Below the pieces are notes generated by a model that saw only the letters and a program-made list of their open reading frames with translations, was not told the origin of the DNA and searched no databases. The position numbers and the translations under genes are program-made. A stretch of DNA of 64,000 nt, taken from assembly GCF_026241335.1 (NCBI RefSeq), contig NZ_JAPHAV010000003.1, forward strand, positions 62,001 through 126,000, written 5' to 3'. The DNA comes from Ochrobactrum chromiisoli (lineage in GTDB: Bacteria; Pseudomonadota; Alphaproteobacteria; Rhizobiales; Rhizobiaceae). Positions 37,504 to 45,279 of the stretch are shown piece by piece; position 1 is the first letter of the stretch; every line of letters begins with the position of its first letter.

Positions 37504-38111
37504 TGAAATGCGCACCGGGAGAAGCTTCGACCATCATATTGCAGCACCTGACTGACGGGACCTGTCAGACGATTGACCAGTTAGAAGCGGTGCTACCGTT
37601 AAACCGCAAGCAGATTTCTGGCGGAGCAGCCAGCCTTATCAATCGTGGATACTTGGATCGCGTTGAGATTGGTTGCTATTGCCTGACGCCGAAGGGCGTG
37701 AAAGCAGCACAGCGTGGCGAACAGATAACGAGCGGTCCTATTGGTGGTCCGCTGACATGCAAGAGCCGTCGCCCTTGGCGCAGCACCTTTCGTCAACGTG
37801 CTTGGAACGCGATGCGCATGAGCGGAACGTTTATGGTGGCAGATGTGGTTATTGCTGCCGCCAAGGATGACAAAAACCCGGAAGAAAATCTGCTTGGCTA
37901 TTTGCGTCATCTCAGCCGCTCCAGATACGTCGTAGCTATGCCGCCGAGCAAGAGCGGTTCTCGGCAGAACAGCAAAAGTTGCAGGCGTTTCAGACTTATC
38001 AAAGATACGGGGCCAGTTGCTCCAGAGTGGCGATCAGCATTGCGCGCATTGTGGGACCACAATCTCGAGCGCTTCACCGCAGATGACCGAGGTTCGCTAT
38101 GCGACAGATGA
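37503..38111 (+). CDS. winged-helix-like early protein
   Basis: A 202-residue protein. The first 75 residues resemble a winged helix (TIDQLEAVLPLNRKQISGGAASLINRGYLDRVEIGCYCLTPKG), and there is a second HTH-like section around FRQRAWNAMRMSGTFMVADVV. Basic throughout. Proteins of this type are common after MuB in B3-like phages. No function assigned. It overlaps the next gene by 13 bases. Confidence 0.65.
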   Translation: MKCAPGEASTIILQHLTDGTCQTIDQLEAVLPLNRKQISGGAASLINRGYLDRVEIGCYCLTPKGVKAAQRGEQITSGPIGGPLTCKSRRPWRSTFRQRAWNAMRMSGTFMVADVVIAAAKDDKNPEENLLGYLRHLSRSRYVVAMPPSKSGSRQNSKSCRRFRLIKDTGPVAPEWRSALRALWDHNLERFTADDRGSLCDR

Positions 38112-38485
38112 ACCTCATGACTTTGGCAGACCCAAAATGGGTTGATGTTTTGCGCGCAGAAGCTGGAAAGCCTAAGCGCACGAAAAAGGCGATTGCCGAT
38201 GAGCTTGGTGTTTCCCGCACTGCAATCTCGCTGATCTGCGACGGGAAGTACTCGGCCAAGATGGACAAGGTGTCGGCCAAGCTCGCACCGAAAGTCATGG
38301 CTATGTACGCCTGCAAAATGTGGTGTCCGTATCTGCATAGCGATCTGACGCCGGAAGCCTGCCGCCATCATGCAAGCGCCCCCATGCCGACAAGCGATCC
38401 CGACAAGCTGCGCCATTGGGCGGCTTGCCGGAATTGCCCTCACAATCCCGTTTCAACCAATTCCGAGGTGAAAAATGCTGTCTGA
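38099..38485 (+). CDS. HTH and Cys/His-rich early protein
   Basis: A 128-residue protein with an HTH (KKAIADELGVSRTAISLICDGKYSA, about residues 29-53) resembling LacI/XRE heads, and a C-terminal region with four or five cysteines and histidines (ACKMWCPYLHSDLT... ACRNCPHNP), likely a zinc site. Probably a phage transcription or replication regulator. GAGG lies 7 bases before the first ATG. Confidence 0.65.
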   Translation: MRQMNLMTLADPKWVDVLRAEAGKPKRTKKAIADELGVSRTAISLICDGKYSAKMDKVSAKLAPKVMAMYACKMWCPYLHSDLTPEACRHHASAPMPTSDPDKLRHWAACRNCPHNPVSTNSEVKNAV

Positions 38486-38705
38486 CACAGTGGTGCAGTG
38501 GCGCGCTTTTCTTATGCCTCTCGTCCGAGAGGTAGATGCTCCTGAATTGCTTCTAACGCTTCGCCTGATGGAACTTGAGGCGCGGCACATGGAAATGACG
38601 ATTGAGTATCTGACAGGCCGTCCACACGCACCGCTGAATGATCAGCTGCTTTCATTCCCCTCATCACCTGAAGAACTTCAAAAGGAGACTACAAATGCTC
38701 TCTGA
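38475..38705 (+). CDS. hypothetical phage early protein (76 aa)
   Basis: A 76-residue acidic, helical protein starting inside the previous gene's end. It begins MLSD and has LRLMELEARHMEMTIEYLTGRP, a layout echoed by the next gene (MLSD ... FEDEALNMEEKLGVRP). The two may be diverged copies. No family recognised. Confidence 0.55.
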   Translation: MLSDTVVQWRAFLMPLVREVDAPELLLTLRLMELEARHMEMTIEYLTGRPHAPLNDQLLSFPSSPEELQKETTNAL

Positions 38706-38970
38706 CAACATCCGTGAAATGCGCCGCGAATTTCAGAATGCTCTGCTTGAACACAACGGCGGCGACATCGTGATTTCTGGCGAGAACCTCCAGAGCTTCG
38801 CGATCGCCCTCGTCATGTTTGAAGATGAAGCGTTGAACATGGAAGAAAAACTCGGCGTTAGGCCGGTTTTGACCAATGCCTGCGGCAGCGTCGTAGTTCC
38901 GCTTCGCCCATCCAATCGACCCCGCCCACAACTCACCGTCATCCATGGCGATGGCGGCGATGTAGCGTGA
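38695..38970 (+). CDS. hypothetical phage early protein (91 aa)
   Basis: A 91-residue protein with AAGGAG 7 bases before its ATG, which overlaps the end of the previous gene by 11 bases. Starts MLSDNIREMRREF; a helical middle is followed by VVVPLRPSNRPRPQLTVIHGD. No family recognised; see the preceding gene for a possible duplication. Confidence 0.6.
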   Translation: MLSDNIREMRREFQNALLEHNGGDIVISGENLQSFAIALVMFEDEALNMEEKLGVRPVLTNACGSVVVPLRPSNRPRPQLTVIHGDGGDVA

Positions 38971-38996
38971 ACCACTTTCCAGAAGGAACCATCACA

Positions 38997-39647
38997 ATGA
39001 ACGTTAGAATTTCACCAACCATCCCGACCGAAGAACACGGCGGCGTGTCGTATGTTAATAAGGGCAAGGGCGAAATGATTGCCCTGTCAGCTATTAAACC
39101 AGAGCACATTGAGGAAGATGAGCTCGTTCGCCGTCTCACGATCAAAGCGGCAGAAGTGAACCGGATTTTGGCCACACTTCGTACCGAGGTCTTTGACGAT
39201 GTGGTGGCGTATCGCGAACTGCTGGCGGAAAAATACAACGTCAAGCGCCGTGGTACCAAGGGCAACATAACGCTGACCACGGTTGATACCAGCCTGCGCT
39301 TGACCATTCAGGTTTCTGAAACCTTGACCTTTGGCCCTGAACTGGAGGTTGCCAAGGAGATTATTGACGGCTGCATTCGTCGGTGGTCGGAAGGCTCTAA
39401 CGACAATATCCGCGCTCTGATTGATCAGGCGTTTCAGGTCGATAAACAGGGCAAGCTCAACACTGATCGCATCCTCGGCCTAAAACGTCTGAAAATCACC
39501 GACGACACAGGCGAATGGGAAAAGGCCATGACGGTGATTTCTGATTCAGTTCGCGTCATGGCCTCGAAGGAACATGCCCGGTTTTATTCCGTCGATAAGG
39601 ATACGGGAAACACAGCCCGTATTCCGCTTGATCTGGCGAATGCGTGA
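38997..39647 (+). CDS. DUF3164 family phage protein
   Basis: A 216-residue protein with the DUF3164 C-terminal signature: KLNTDRILGLKRLKI, EKAMTVISDSVRVMASKEHARFY and IPLDLANA at the very end. DUF3164 proteins are early-region markers of Mu-like phages; the role is unknown. The start at 38997 has AAGGAA upstream. One CGTTAGA copy overlaps codons 2-5. Confidence 0.82.
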   Translation: MNVRISPTIPTEEHGGVSYVNKGKGEMIALSAIKPEHIEEDELVRRLTIKAAEVNRILATLRTEVFDDVVAYRELLAEKYNVKRRGTKGNITLTTVDTSLRLTIQVSETLTFGPELEVAKEIIDGCIRRWSEGSNDNIRALIDQAFQVDKQGKLNTDRILGLKRLKITDDTGEWEKAMTVISDSVRVMASKEHARFYSVDKDTGNTARIPLDLANA

Positions 39648-39654
39648 GGCAGAT

Positions 39655-40338
39655 ATGATTTCTGAAGCAATCCGCAAGCGTATTAATGCCCTGCGTCAGC
39701 GCACAACGGCGCGGGGCTTCACTGAGGCAGAGGCTATGGAGGCCGCTGCCAAGGTTGCCGAAATGATGCTTGAGCATGGCCTTCATGACAATGATCTAGA
39801 GATGACGCAAGACGCTGCCGGTTTGACTGGATCATTGCGATCTGCCCGTGCATCACTTTGGCCAGTTATAGCACATTGCACGAATACAGCGGCGCTTATG
39901 TCCAGTTCGCTTGATGGTCGTGTCATGATCTATGTCGGCAAAGAGCCGGGACCGGAAATTGCCGTTTATCTTCATGATGTGTGCGAGACCGCAATTAATC
40001 ATGAAATCAAGCGCTTTAAGAAGGGCGAGTTTTATAGTCGTCGCCGCTCAACCGCCACGCGCAAACAGGCTGTGACAGATTTTACCGTTGGCCTAGTCGC
40101 GAGTTTAAAGGGGCAACTCTACAATCTCTTCAAGCCGAACATTTCTGCAATTGCGTTGCGTGAAGCGGAATTCGAACGCGAGCGTCGTTATCCAGACACG
40201 CGAACCATCAAAACGCCTGCGAAGAAAACCCGCTTCGATCATGCCCGATATGCAGGTGCGATGGCGGGAGAGAATGTAAATATTTCGCGTGGTGTGAATG
40301 GAAGAGAGCCGCAGAAATTAATCGGTGGTGCAAGATGA
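39655..40338 (+). CDS. DUF2786-type phage protein
   Basis: A 227-residue protein. The N-terminal part (AIRKRINALRQRTTARGFTEAEAMEAAAKVAEMMLEHGL) matches DUF2786, a small helical domain common in phage early genes; the middle is alpha/beta (MIYVGKEPGPEIAVYLHDV) and the C-terminus is basic. The ATG at 39655 has GAGGCAG before it; an upstream ATG at 39640 overlaps the previous stop and is possible. Function unknown. Confidence 0.75.
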   Translation: MISEAIRKRINALRQRTTARGFTEAEAMEAAAKVAEMMLEHGLHDNDLEMTQDAAGLTGSLRSARASLWPVIAHCTNTAALMSSSLDGRVMIYVGKEPGPEIAVYLHDVCETAINHEIKRFKKGEFYSRRRSTATRKQAVTDFTVGLVASLKGQLYNLFKPNISAIALREAEFERERRYPDTRTIKTPAKKTRFDHARYAGAMAGENVNISRGVNGREPQKLIGGAR

Positions 40339-40352
40339 TGCTATCCGAGAAA

Positions 40353-40550
40353 TTATCTTACTTTTTTACCGAACAACAAGGCGCATGTGGCCGAGATCAC
40401 GAAACCGATCATAATCATCATCATGTATACGAAAAAGGTCGCCGTAAGTTCGCTTGTTTGATTGATAACAATCTCCCAAGCAGCATAGCCCATGAAGGCG
40501 AGTGCGAAGCTCAATGCCCCAAAGACGCCGTTTGCAATCAACCTGATCAT
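40353..40550 (-). CDS. small two-span membrane protein on the opposite strand
   Basis: A 65-residue protein with two hydrophobic segments (GVFGALSFALAFMGYAAW and FFVYMMMIMIGFVISATCALLF) and a basic C-terminus (GKKVR). A GAGG site lies 9 bases before the ATG at 40550, and a promoter can be drawn upstream (40579-40607). It is the only leftward gene in the phage apart from the repressor, so it is likely expressed in the lysogen. Superinfection exclusion or host-membrane modification is a plausible role, inferred only. The overlapping rightward ORF at 40335-40631 looks like a shadow. Confidence 0.65.
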   Translation of the reverse strand: MIRLIANGVFGALSFALAFMGYAAWEIVINQTSELTATFFVYMMMIMIGFVISATCALLFGKKVR

Positions 40551-40578
40551 ACTCAATTTCCTCAAAAGAATTGGGCTG

Positions 40579-40607
40579 ACGTTAGTCTTTGCAGAAAATT
40601 AGTGCAA
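40579..40607 (-). promoter_or_regulatory. candidate sigma70 promoter for the leftward membrane gene
   Basis: On the minus strand, TTGCAC (40607-40602), a 17-base spacer, then TAACGT (40584-40579), 29 bases before the ATG at 40550. The -35 is good and the -10 moderate. Drawn by eye. Confidence 0.45.
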
Positions 40608-40627
40608 GCACAGCGCGGGCTTCTAGC

Positions 40628-41032
40628 ATGAATACTATTGCAGTCATCAATATCGCTTGCCAGCAACTCGGGCTAGATGATGAAACGAAACGCGCTCTTT
40701 ATGTTCGCATGACGGGCATTAATTCGCTTCGTGTCATGTCAGAACGCCAGCGGCTTATTGTAATAGATGAGTTGAAGCGTCTAGGCTTTAAGATGAAAAC
40801 CGGCGGCAAAAAGCTGCCCGTTGCAACCAAACCGTATATCCGCCTGATCCACGCTCTTTGGCGCTCTTGCCATCAAAAGGGTGTTATCAGGGACGGTTCT
40901 CGCTCGGCCTTGCGGACCTTTGTAAAGGGCCACACGAAAATAGATGACCCGGATTTTCTAACGTTTGAGCAGGCCGATCCGATTATCAAAGTCCTGAAGG
41001 CTATGGAAAAGCGCGGGGCAGCGGCTGCATGA
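40628..41032 (+). CDS. GemA-like regulatory protein (DUF1018)
   Basis: A 134-residue homologue of Mu GemA/gp16, a late-early regulator that alters host gene expression and DNA supercoiling. Visible family parts are the N-terminal helices (NIACQQLGLDDETKRALYVRMTG), SLRVMSERQRLIVIDELKRLGF, YIRLIHALWRSCHQKG and ALRTFVKGHT. The start at 40628 is preferred to one 39 bases upstream, which lacks a ribosome site. The stop overlaps the Mor-like gene's ATG by 4 bases. Confidence 0.85.
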   Translation: MNTIAVINIACQQLGLDDETKRALYVRMTGINSLRVMSERQRLIVIDELKRLGFKMKTGGKKLPVATKPYIRLIHALWRSCHQKGVIRDGSRSALRTFVKGHTKIDDPDFLTFEQADPIIKVLKAMEKRGAAAA

Positions 41033-41430
41033 CGCAATCACCGTCCCTGCCAAAAATTCCCGCATCGCTTCAGGATGTCACTGATACGCTCGGCGTTTCA
41101 GTGACATTGAAGCTGATTGCGCATTTTGGTGGAACAGAGGTCCGGTTTCCAAAATTTCCTAACGATGAACATCCTGTTATTAAGGCTCTTGGCAAAGAGG
41201 ATGGTACGGCGCTATGTAAGTTCCTGTCGGGCGATCCTATCTATGTGCCACATATGCAAGCCCGCAAATCTGCTCGTCGTGATGTAATAGCTTTACGCGA
41301 GAAGGGTTGCCGGGGACCGGAAATCGCTCGCACGTTGGGTATCTCTCAACGTCATGTCCGCCGGGTTGCCAACAGACCCGCGCCAGTAAACCAGTTTGAT
41401 CTTTTCATAGTTGATGACGACCAAGATTGA
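41029..41430 (+). CDS. Mor/C-type late transcription activator
   Basis: A 133-residue Mor family protein: an N-terminal dimerisation region (SLQDVTDTLGVSVTLKLIAHFGGTEVRFPK) and a C-terminal HTH (EKGCRGPEIARTLGISQRHVRRV, about residues 91-113). Mu has two such proteins, Mor for the middle and C for the late promoters; here only one is seen, so it may do both. The gene ends 2 bases before the first copy of the 18-bp late motif, meaning activator and target are adjacent. Confidence 0.88.
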   Translation: MTQSPSLPKIPASLQDVTDTLGVSVTLKLIAHFGGTEVRFPKFPNDEHPVIKALGKEDGTALCKFLSGDPIYVPHMQARKSARRDVIALREKGCRGPEIARTLGISQRHVRRVANRPAPVNQFDLFIVDDDQD

Positions 41431-41432
41431 TC

Positions 41433-41450
41433 TGTACGGACCTATCGTCC
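41433..41450 (+). promoter_or_regulatory. 18-bp late-promoter motif, copy 1 (Plys-like)
   Basis: TGTACGGACCTATCGTCC, with partial dyad symmetry (GGAC...GTCC), lies 80 bases before the endolysin start. An identical copy is at 49003-49020. Mu has C-activated promoters at exactly these two places (Plys and PI), so this is the likely activator binding site. Confidence 0.75.
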
Positions 41451-41512
41451 TGTAAGGGCTGAAAGCCCATTAACCCAATGTCTCGCTAAAGTTTCCACGC
41501 TTGCGAGGCGCG

Positions 41513-42388
41513 ATGTCCACGATCCGAAATCCCACTACGTTCTTTTCATATATTCGCCGTGCGCCTTTCGGCGGTCGCCTGACGCAAGGTCAGATTGACG
41601 GTATCCATGCCATTCTTGCAGAGTCCGAAAAACGCCGCGTATCTGACGAAGATACCGCTTACATGCTCGCAACGGCATTTCACGAAACTGGCGGCAAGAT
41701 GCAGCCAATTCGTGAAAACCTGAATTACACAACCGCCGAAAAAATTAGAAAGACTTGGCCTACGCGCTTTAAGACCAACGCCAGCGCAGAGCCTTTTGTC
41801 CGGAAAGCGCAGAAGCTTGCCAACTATGTATATGGCGGTCGGCTTGGCAATACCGCGCCAAATGACGGGTGGATTTATCGCGGCGATGGCCTGCCACAGC
41901 TTACCGGAAAAGATAACTTTGAAAAGTTCGGCGTTAAGCCGGGTATGAGTTTGCTTACATCGGTTCGCGTCATGTTTGACGGCATGATTAAAGGCATGTT
42001 TACCGGCAAGAAACTCTCTGATTATTTTAACGATGGTATCGATGATCCAATTGGCGCGCGCGCAATCGTCAATGGCACGGACAAGGCGAAACTAATCGCC
42101 GGTTATCACAAAAATTTTCTCGATTCCATTGTTGCAGCCAATGAGTTTGATCAACCAGCAGACATTAGCCCGGCACTCGCCACAGCCGATGACGTGAAGC
42201 CATCCGCCAGTGGCTCGGTCAAGAGCTTGCTCGGTGGTGTGTTCGGCACAGCTGGCCTTTCGGCTATCCTCGGTGTCGACAATCCTTGGGGTTTCGGAGT
42301 AGCGGCTTTACTTCTGACTTTGGGTTTCGGCGCGCTGTTTATGTTCGCTTCCGGCCGGTGGTCGGTCAACGTTATTAAAGGCAAATAA
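41513..42388 (+). CDS. endolysin (GH19/lysozyme-like) with C-terminal membrane span
   Basis: Degrades peptidoglycan for lysis. The 291-residue protein has a GH19/lysozyme-type catalytic domain (ATAFHETGG with E58, GWIYRGDGLPQLTGKDNF) in the first 210 residues, a linker, and a C-terminal transmembrane segment (WGFGVAALLLTLGFGALFMFASG). The membrane tail is unusual for an endolysin and may anchor it until the holin acts. GAGGC precedes the ATG. Confidence 0.88.
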   Translation: MSTIRNPTTFFSYIRRAPFGGRLTQGQIDGIHAILAESEKRRVSDEDTAYMLATAFHETGGKMQPIRENLNYTTAEKIRKTWPTRFKTNASAEPFVRKAQKLANYVYGGRLGNTAPNDGWIYRGDGLPQLTGKDNFEKFGVKPGMSLLTSVRVMFDGMIKGMFTGKKLSDYFNDGIDDPIGARAIVNGTDKAKLIAGYHKNFLDSIVAANEFDQPADISPALATADDVKPSASGSVKSLLGGVFGTAGLSAILGVDNPWGFGVAALLLTLGFGALFMFASGRWSVNVIKGK

Positions 42389-42795
42389 TGTTTGCATCTT
42401 TCTTACGTTGGCTAACGGCGGATTTCACGGGCGCGTTGACCCGCGCCTATGAAATGAAGCTGAAGGCCGAAAACGACGAACAGCGGCTTATCGCTGATAC
42501 GGCCATCGCCGACATTACTCGTCAGATTGATGCAGCCAGTAATGCGCGAGAAATCCGGCTGGCTTCAGCTGGTTTCTGGGAAATGCGGCTGATCACATCC
42601 ATCATCGCCGGTTGCTTTGCGTTGCACCTTTTACTGGTGACGCTCGACACTTGCTTTGCTCTTGGCTGGAAGATCGCGAAATTCCCTGCACCTTTTGATG
42701 AGTGGCAGGGAGCAATCCTTCTTTCGTTCTTTGGAATTCAGGCGGTCGGCGGGGGCCTGAATGCTATTGCTGCCGCCATAAGAGGACGTAAATGA
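42388..42795 (+). CDS. holin-like membrane protein (GTA-type 3TM holin-like)
   Basis: A 135-residue protein with a charged helical N-terminus (AYEMKLKAENDEQRLIADTAIADITRQIDAASNAREI) followed by two to three hydrophobic segments (ITSIIAGCFALHLLLVTL, AILLSFFGIQAVGGGLNAIAAAI). It resembles the holins of gene-transfer agents. Overlaps the endolysin stop by one base (TAATG) and the next gene by 4. Confidence 0.75.
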   Translation: MFASFLRWLTADFTGALTRAYEMKLKAENDEQRLIADTAIADITRQIDAASNAREIRLASAGFWEMRLITSIIAGCFALHLLLVTLDTCFALGWKIAKFPAPFDEWQGAILLSFFGIQAVGGGLNAIAAAIRGRK

Positions 42796-43127
42796 CCGGC
42801 CCTGAAACCATCTTTGGCCTAAAAACCGCAACGCTTCTTTCTTCATGCGTTGCTTCGCTTTTGTCTGTCGCATTGGAATGGCGCTCCCATAGCCCCTTCA
42901 CGGCTATCGGCTCGATCTTTGCCGGTGTCTTTGTTGCGGCTGTTGCAACCGAATTAACGCTTGACGTTCTTGGTGTCGCAGAAAACCCCGGCTCTTGGGG
43001 TTACGCTGTTGCAGCTGCTTACGGCATTACTGGCCGCAACCTTATCCTTTGGCTCAAGCAGTCATCGGTTAATCCACTGTTACTCGTCAAAGAGTTCTTT
43101 GGCCTTGGCAAAGGCGGTGACAAGTAA
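42792..43127 (+). CDS. holin (second membrane lysis protein)
   Basis: A 111-residue protein with three hydrophobic segments (TATLLSSCVASLLSVAL, IGSIFAGVFVAAVATELTL, GYAVAAAYGITGRNLIL) and a basic C-terminus, as in phage holins. ATGA overlap with the previous gene. The two membrane proteins may form a holin/antiholin pair. Confidence 0.72.
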   Translation: MTGPETIFGLKTATLLSSCVASLLSVALEWRSHSPFTAIGSIFAGVFVAAVATELTLDVLGVAENPGSWGYAVAAAYGITGRNLILWLKQSSVNPLLLVKEFFGLGKGGDK

Positions 43128-43630
43128 TGGCGAGTGATCAGGATACCCGCCGCAAGGCCCGGTCTGACTATGTTTATCGCCGCATGGCGATTGCGACAAT
43201 TGCGATGACGTTGAACGTTAGTCAGGCAACAATCGGGCGCTGGAAGAAGTCAGCCAAGGATAATGGCGACGACTGGGATATGGCTCGTTCGGCTGCGACT
43301 ATTGCCGGTGAAGGGCTAGACATCGTCGTTTCGTCGGTGACGGAAGATTTCGTCATCATGGCGCAGGCGCTTCTTGATGAGGTGAAGAACAACAAGGAGC
43401 TGACGCTCGATCAGAAGATCAAGCACATGGTCGCGCTCGGTGATGCCATGGTCAAGGTCACCGCCTCGGCAGGTAAACTTGCGCCAAAGATTTCAGAGCT
43501 TGGCGTTGCGCAGTCGGTCGTTCAGCACCTTGTAAGCTTCGTTCAGGAGCAATTCCCACAGCACATTTCCGTTGTGCAGGAAATTCTTGTCCCGTTTGGT
43601 GACCGTATTGCGAGTGCATTTGCGCCATGA
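43127..43630 (+). CDS. DUF1804 family small terminase
   Basis: A 167-residue protein of the DUF1804 family, Mu-like gp27-type terminase small subunits. The HTH is YVYRRMAIATIAMTLNVSQATIGRWKK (about residues 15-41), then GDDWDMARSAATIAGEGL, the DUF1804 hallmark, and a helical C-terminus. Binds phage DNA to start headful packaging. The stop overlaps the large subunit's start by 4 bases. Confidence 0.85.
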   Translation: MASDQDTRRKARSDYVYRRMAIATIAMTLNVSQATIGRWKKSAKDNGDDWDMARSAATIAGEGLDIVVSSVTEDFVIMAQALLDEVKNNKELTLDQKIKHMVALGDAMVKVTASAGKLAPKISELGVAQSVVQHLVSFVQEQFPQHISVVQEILVPFGDRIASAFAP

Positions 43631-45279
43631 AGCGTCCGAACCTGAAAGCCAAAGTCAGCGAGAAGGATTTCCGTGAATGGATATCCGGCAAGGCTGACGA
43701 ATTAGCCCGCTGGGTCGATCTTTCGGTATCAGCTTTCCCAGCCGATCCGAAGGCGAAAGCCGCACGTCTGGCTCAGGCAAAACATCCCGAAACTGGCTTT
43801 CAGTTCTTTCTAGAAACCTATTTGCCGCATTATGTGAAAGGTGAGCATAGCCTCTTTCACAAGGCAATTTTTGCGCGTGTTCCCGAAATCCTTGCCACTG
43901 AAAAAGGCGTTAGGGATTTGTTTGTTGCGCCGCGTGGTTCATCCAAGTCTACGCATCTATCGCTCGGCTTTGCGCTTTATTGCATCTGTCTCGGTCTGAA
44001 GCGCTATATTCTGGAGGTCTGCGACGTGTATGCGCAGGCCGCACTTTTGATTGAGGCAATCAAGGCAGAACTCACCGAAAACCCACGCCTTTCTTATGAT
44101 TTTCCGGACGTGACCGGCGCGGGTCGTGTTTGGCGTGAGGGTGAGATTGTCACGAAAAGCAATGTCCGCATTGAAGGACTTGGCGCGTTGCAAAAGCTGC
44201 GCGGTCGCCGCCACGGCCCTTATCGTCCTGATCTTATGTTCTTTGATGATCTGGAAAATGACGAGCAGGTACGTTCGCCTGATCAGCGTAAGAAGCTGGA
44301 AACATGGATCAAGCGCGCTGCTTTGAAAGTTGGTCCGCCCGATGGTTCAATGGATGTAATCTGGGTCGGCACGGTTCTGCATTATGATGCGGTGCTTGTT
44401 CGTGCGTCGAAGTCGCCAGTCTGGCGGGTTGCTGAGTTTCAGGCAATCATTCGCTTTCCGGATCGCATGGACCTCTGGGACAGCTTTGAGGAAGTCTATA
44501 ATAATGACGGTGAGAAAACCGCTCTGGACTTCTATGCTGTTCACAAAGACCAGATGGATGCAGGTGCTATTGTTAACTGGCCTGCGCTCCAGCCACTCAT
44601 CTGGCTCATGCTGGAACGTGCATCTGACCATGACAGCTTTCAGACCGAGTATCAGAATAAGCCGATCAATGCCGGTAGTCCGTTCAGCGCTTTAAAGTTC
44701 TGGACACTTCGTCAGCCCGACCTCATTCATTTTGGTGCTGTTGATCCGTCACTTGGCAAAAAGGGGCATGGTCGCGATCCGAGCGCGATATTGATTGGTG
44801 GCTTTAACCGTCTCCATGGCACGATGGACATACTGGAGGCTTCAATCCGCCGCCGCCTGCCGGATATTATTATCTCCGACATCATCACGTTTCAGAAGCA
44901 GTATCGCTGCTTGCTCTGGTTCGTGGAAGCGGTTCAGTTTCAGGAGTTTCTACGAACCACGCTGATGACCACGGCCGCAAAGCAGGGTGTCGGCATATCT
45001 GCAATTCCGATTATTCCTAACGCGGATAAGGATTTACGCATTGAGCGTCTACAACCGCCAACAGCTGCCGGTTTGATCCGTCTTAACCAGACGCAACAGA
45101 CGCTGATTGATCAGCTCCAGCAATGGCCTGACGCCGATCATGATGACGGTCCTGATTGCCTCGACATGCTGTGGCAGAACGCTTTGCATTATTCGGGTGG
45201 AAATCAGGGCGGTGCACTTGGCGGGATTATGAGTGCCACTGGCGGCGGCGCTAATCATTACGGAGACTATCGACTATGA
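43627..45279 (+). CDS. terminase large subunit (Mu gp28-like)
   Basis: Packaging motor of 550 residues. Walker A-like APRGSSKS at 101-108, Walker B LMFFDDLEND (D207, D208), and the RNase H nuclease domain starting FGAVDPSLGKKGHGRDPS with a later ADHDDGPDCLDML. Normal length for Mu-type TerL. Overlaps the portal-fusion start by 4 bases. Confidence 0.93.
   Translation: MKRPNLKAKVSEKDFREWISGKADELARWVDLSVSAFPADPKAKAARLAQAKHPETGFQFFLETYLPHYVKGEHSLFHKAIFARVPEILATEKGVRDLFVAPRGSSKSTHLSLGFALYCICLGLKRYILEVCDVYAQAALLIEAIKAELTENPRLSYDFPDVTGAGRVWREGEIVTKSNVRIEGLGALQKLRGRRHGPYRPDLMFFDDLENDEQVRSPDQRKKLETWIKRAALKVGPPDGSMDVIWVGTVLHYDAVLVRASKSPVWRVAEFQAIIRFPDRMDLWDSFEEVYNNDGEKTALDFYAVHKDQMDAGAIVNWPALQPLIWLMLERASDHDSFQTEYQNKPINAGSPFSALKFWTLRQPDLIHFGAVDPSLGKKGHGRDPSAILIGGFNRLHGTMDILEASIRRRLPDIIISDIITFQKQYRCLLWFVEAVQFQEFLRTTLMTTAAKQGVGISAIPIIPNADKDLRIERLQPPTAAGLIRLNQTQQTLIDQLQQWPDADHDDGPDCLDMLWQNALHYSGGNQGGALGGIMSATGGGANHYGDYRL

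Noticed and set aside
40335..40631. Rightward ORF of 98 codons overlapping the leftward membrane gene
   Set aside because: Its ATG overlaps the previous stop, but its composition (His/Asn/Asp/Cys-rich, no fold) is that of an antisense shadow, whereas the leftward frame encodes two clean membrane spans with a good ribosome site.
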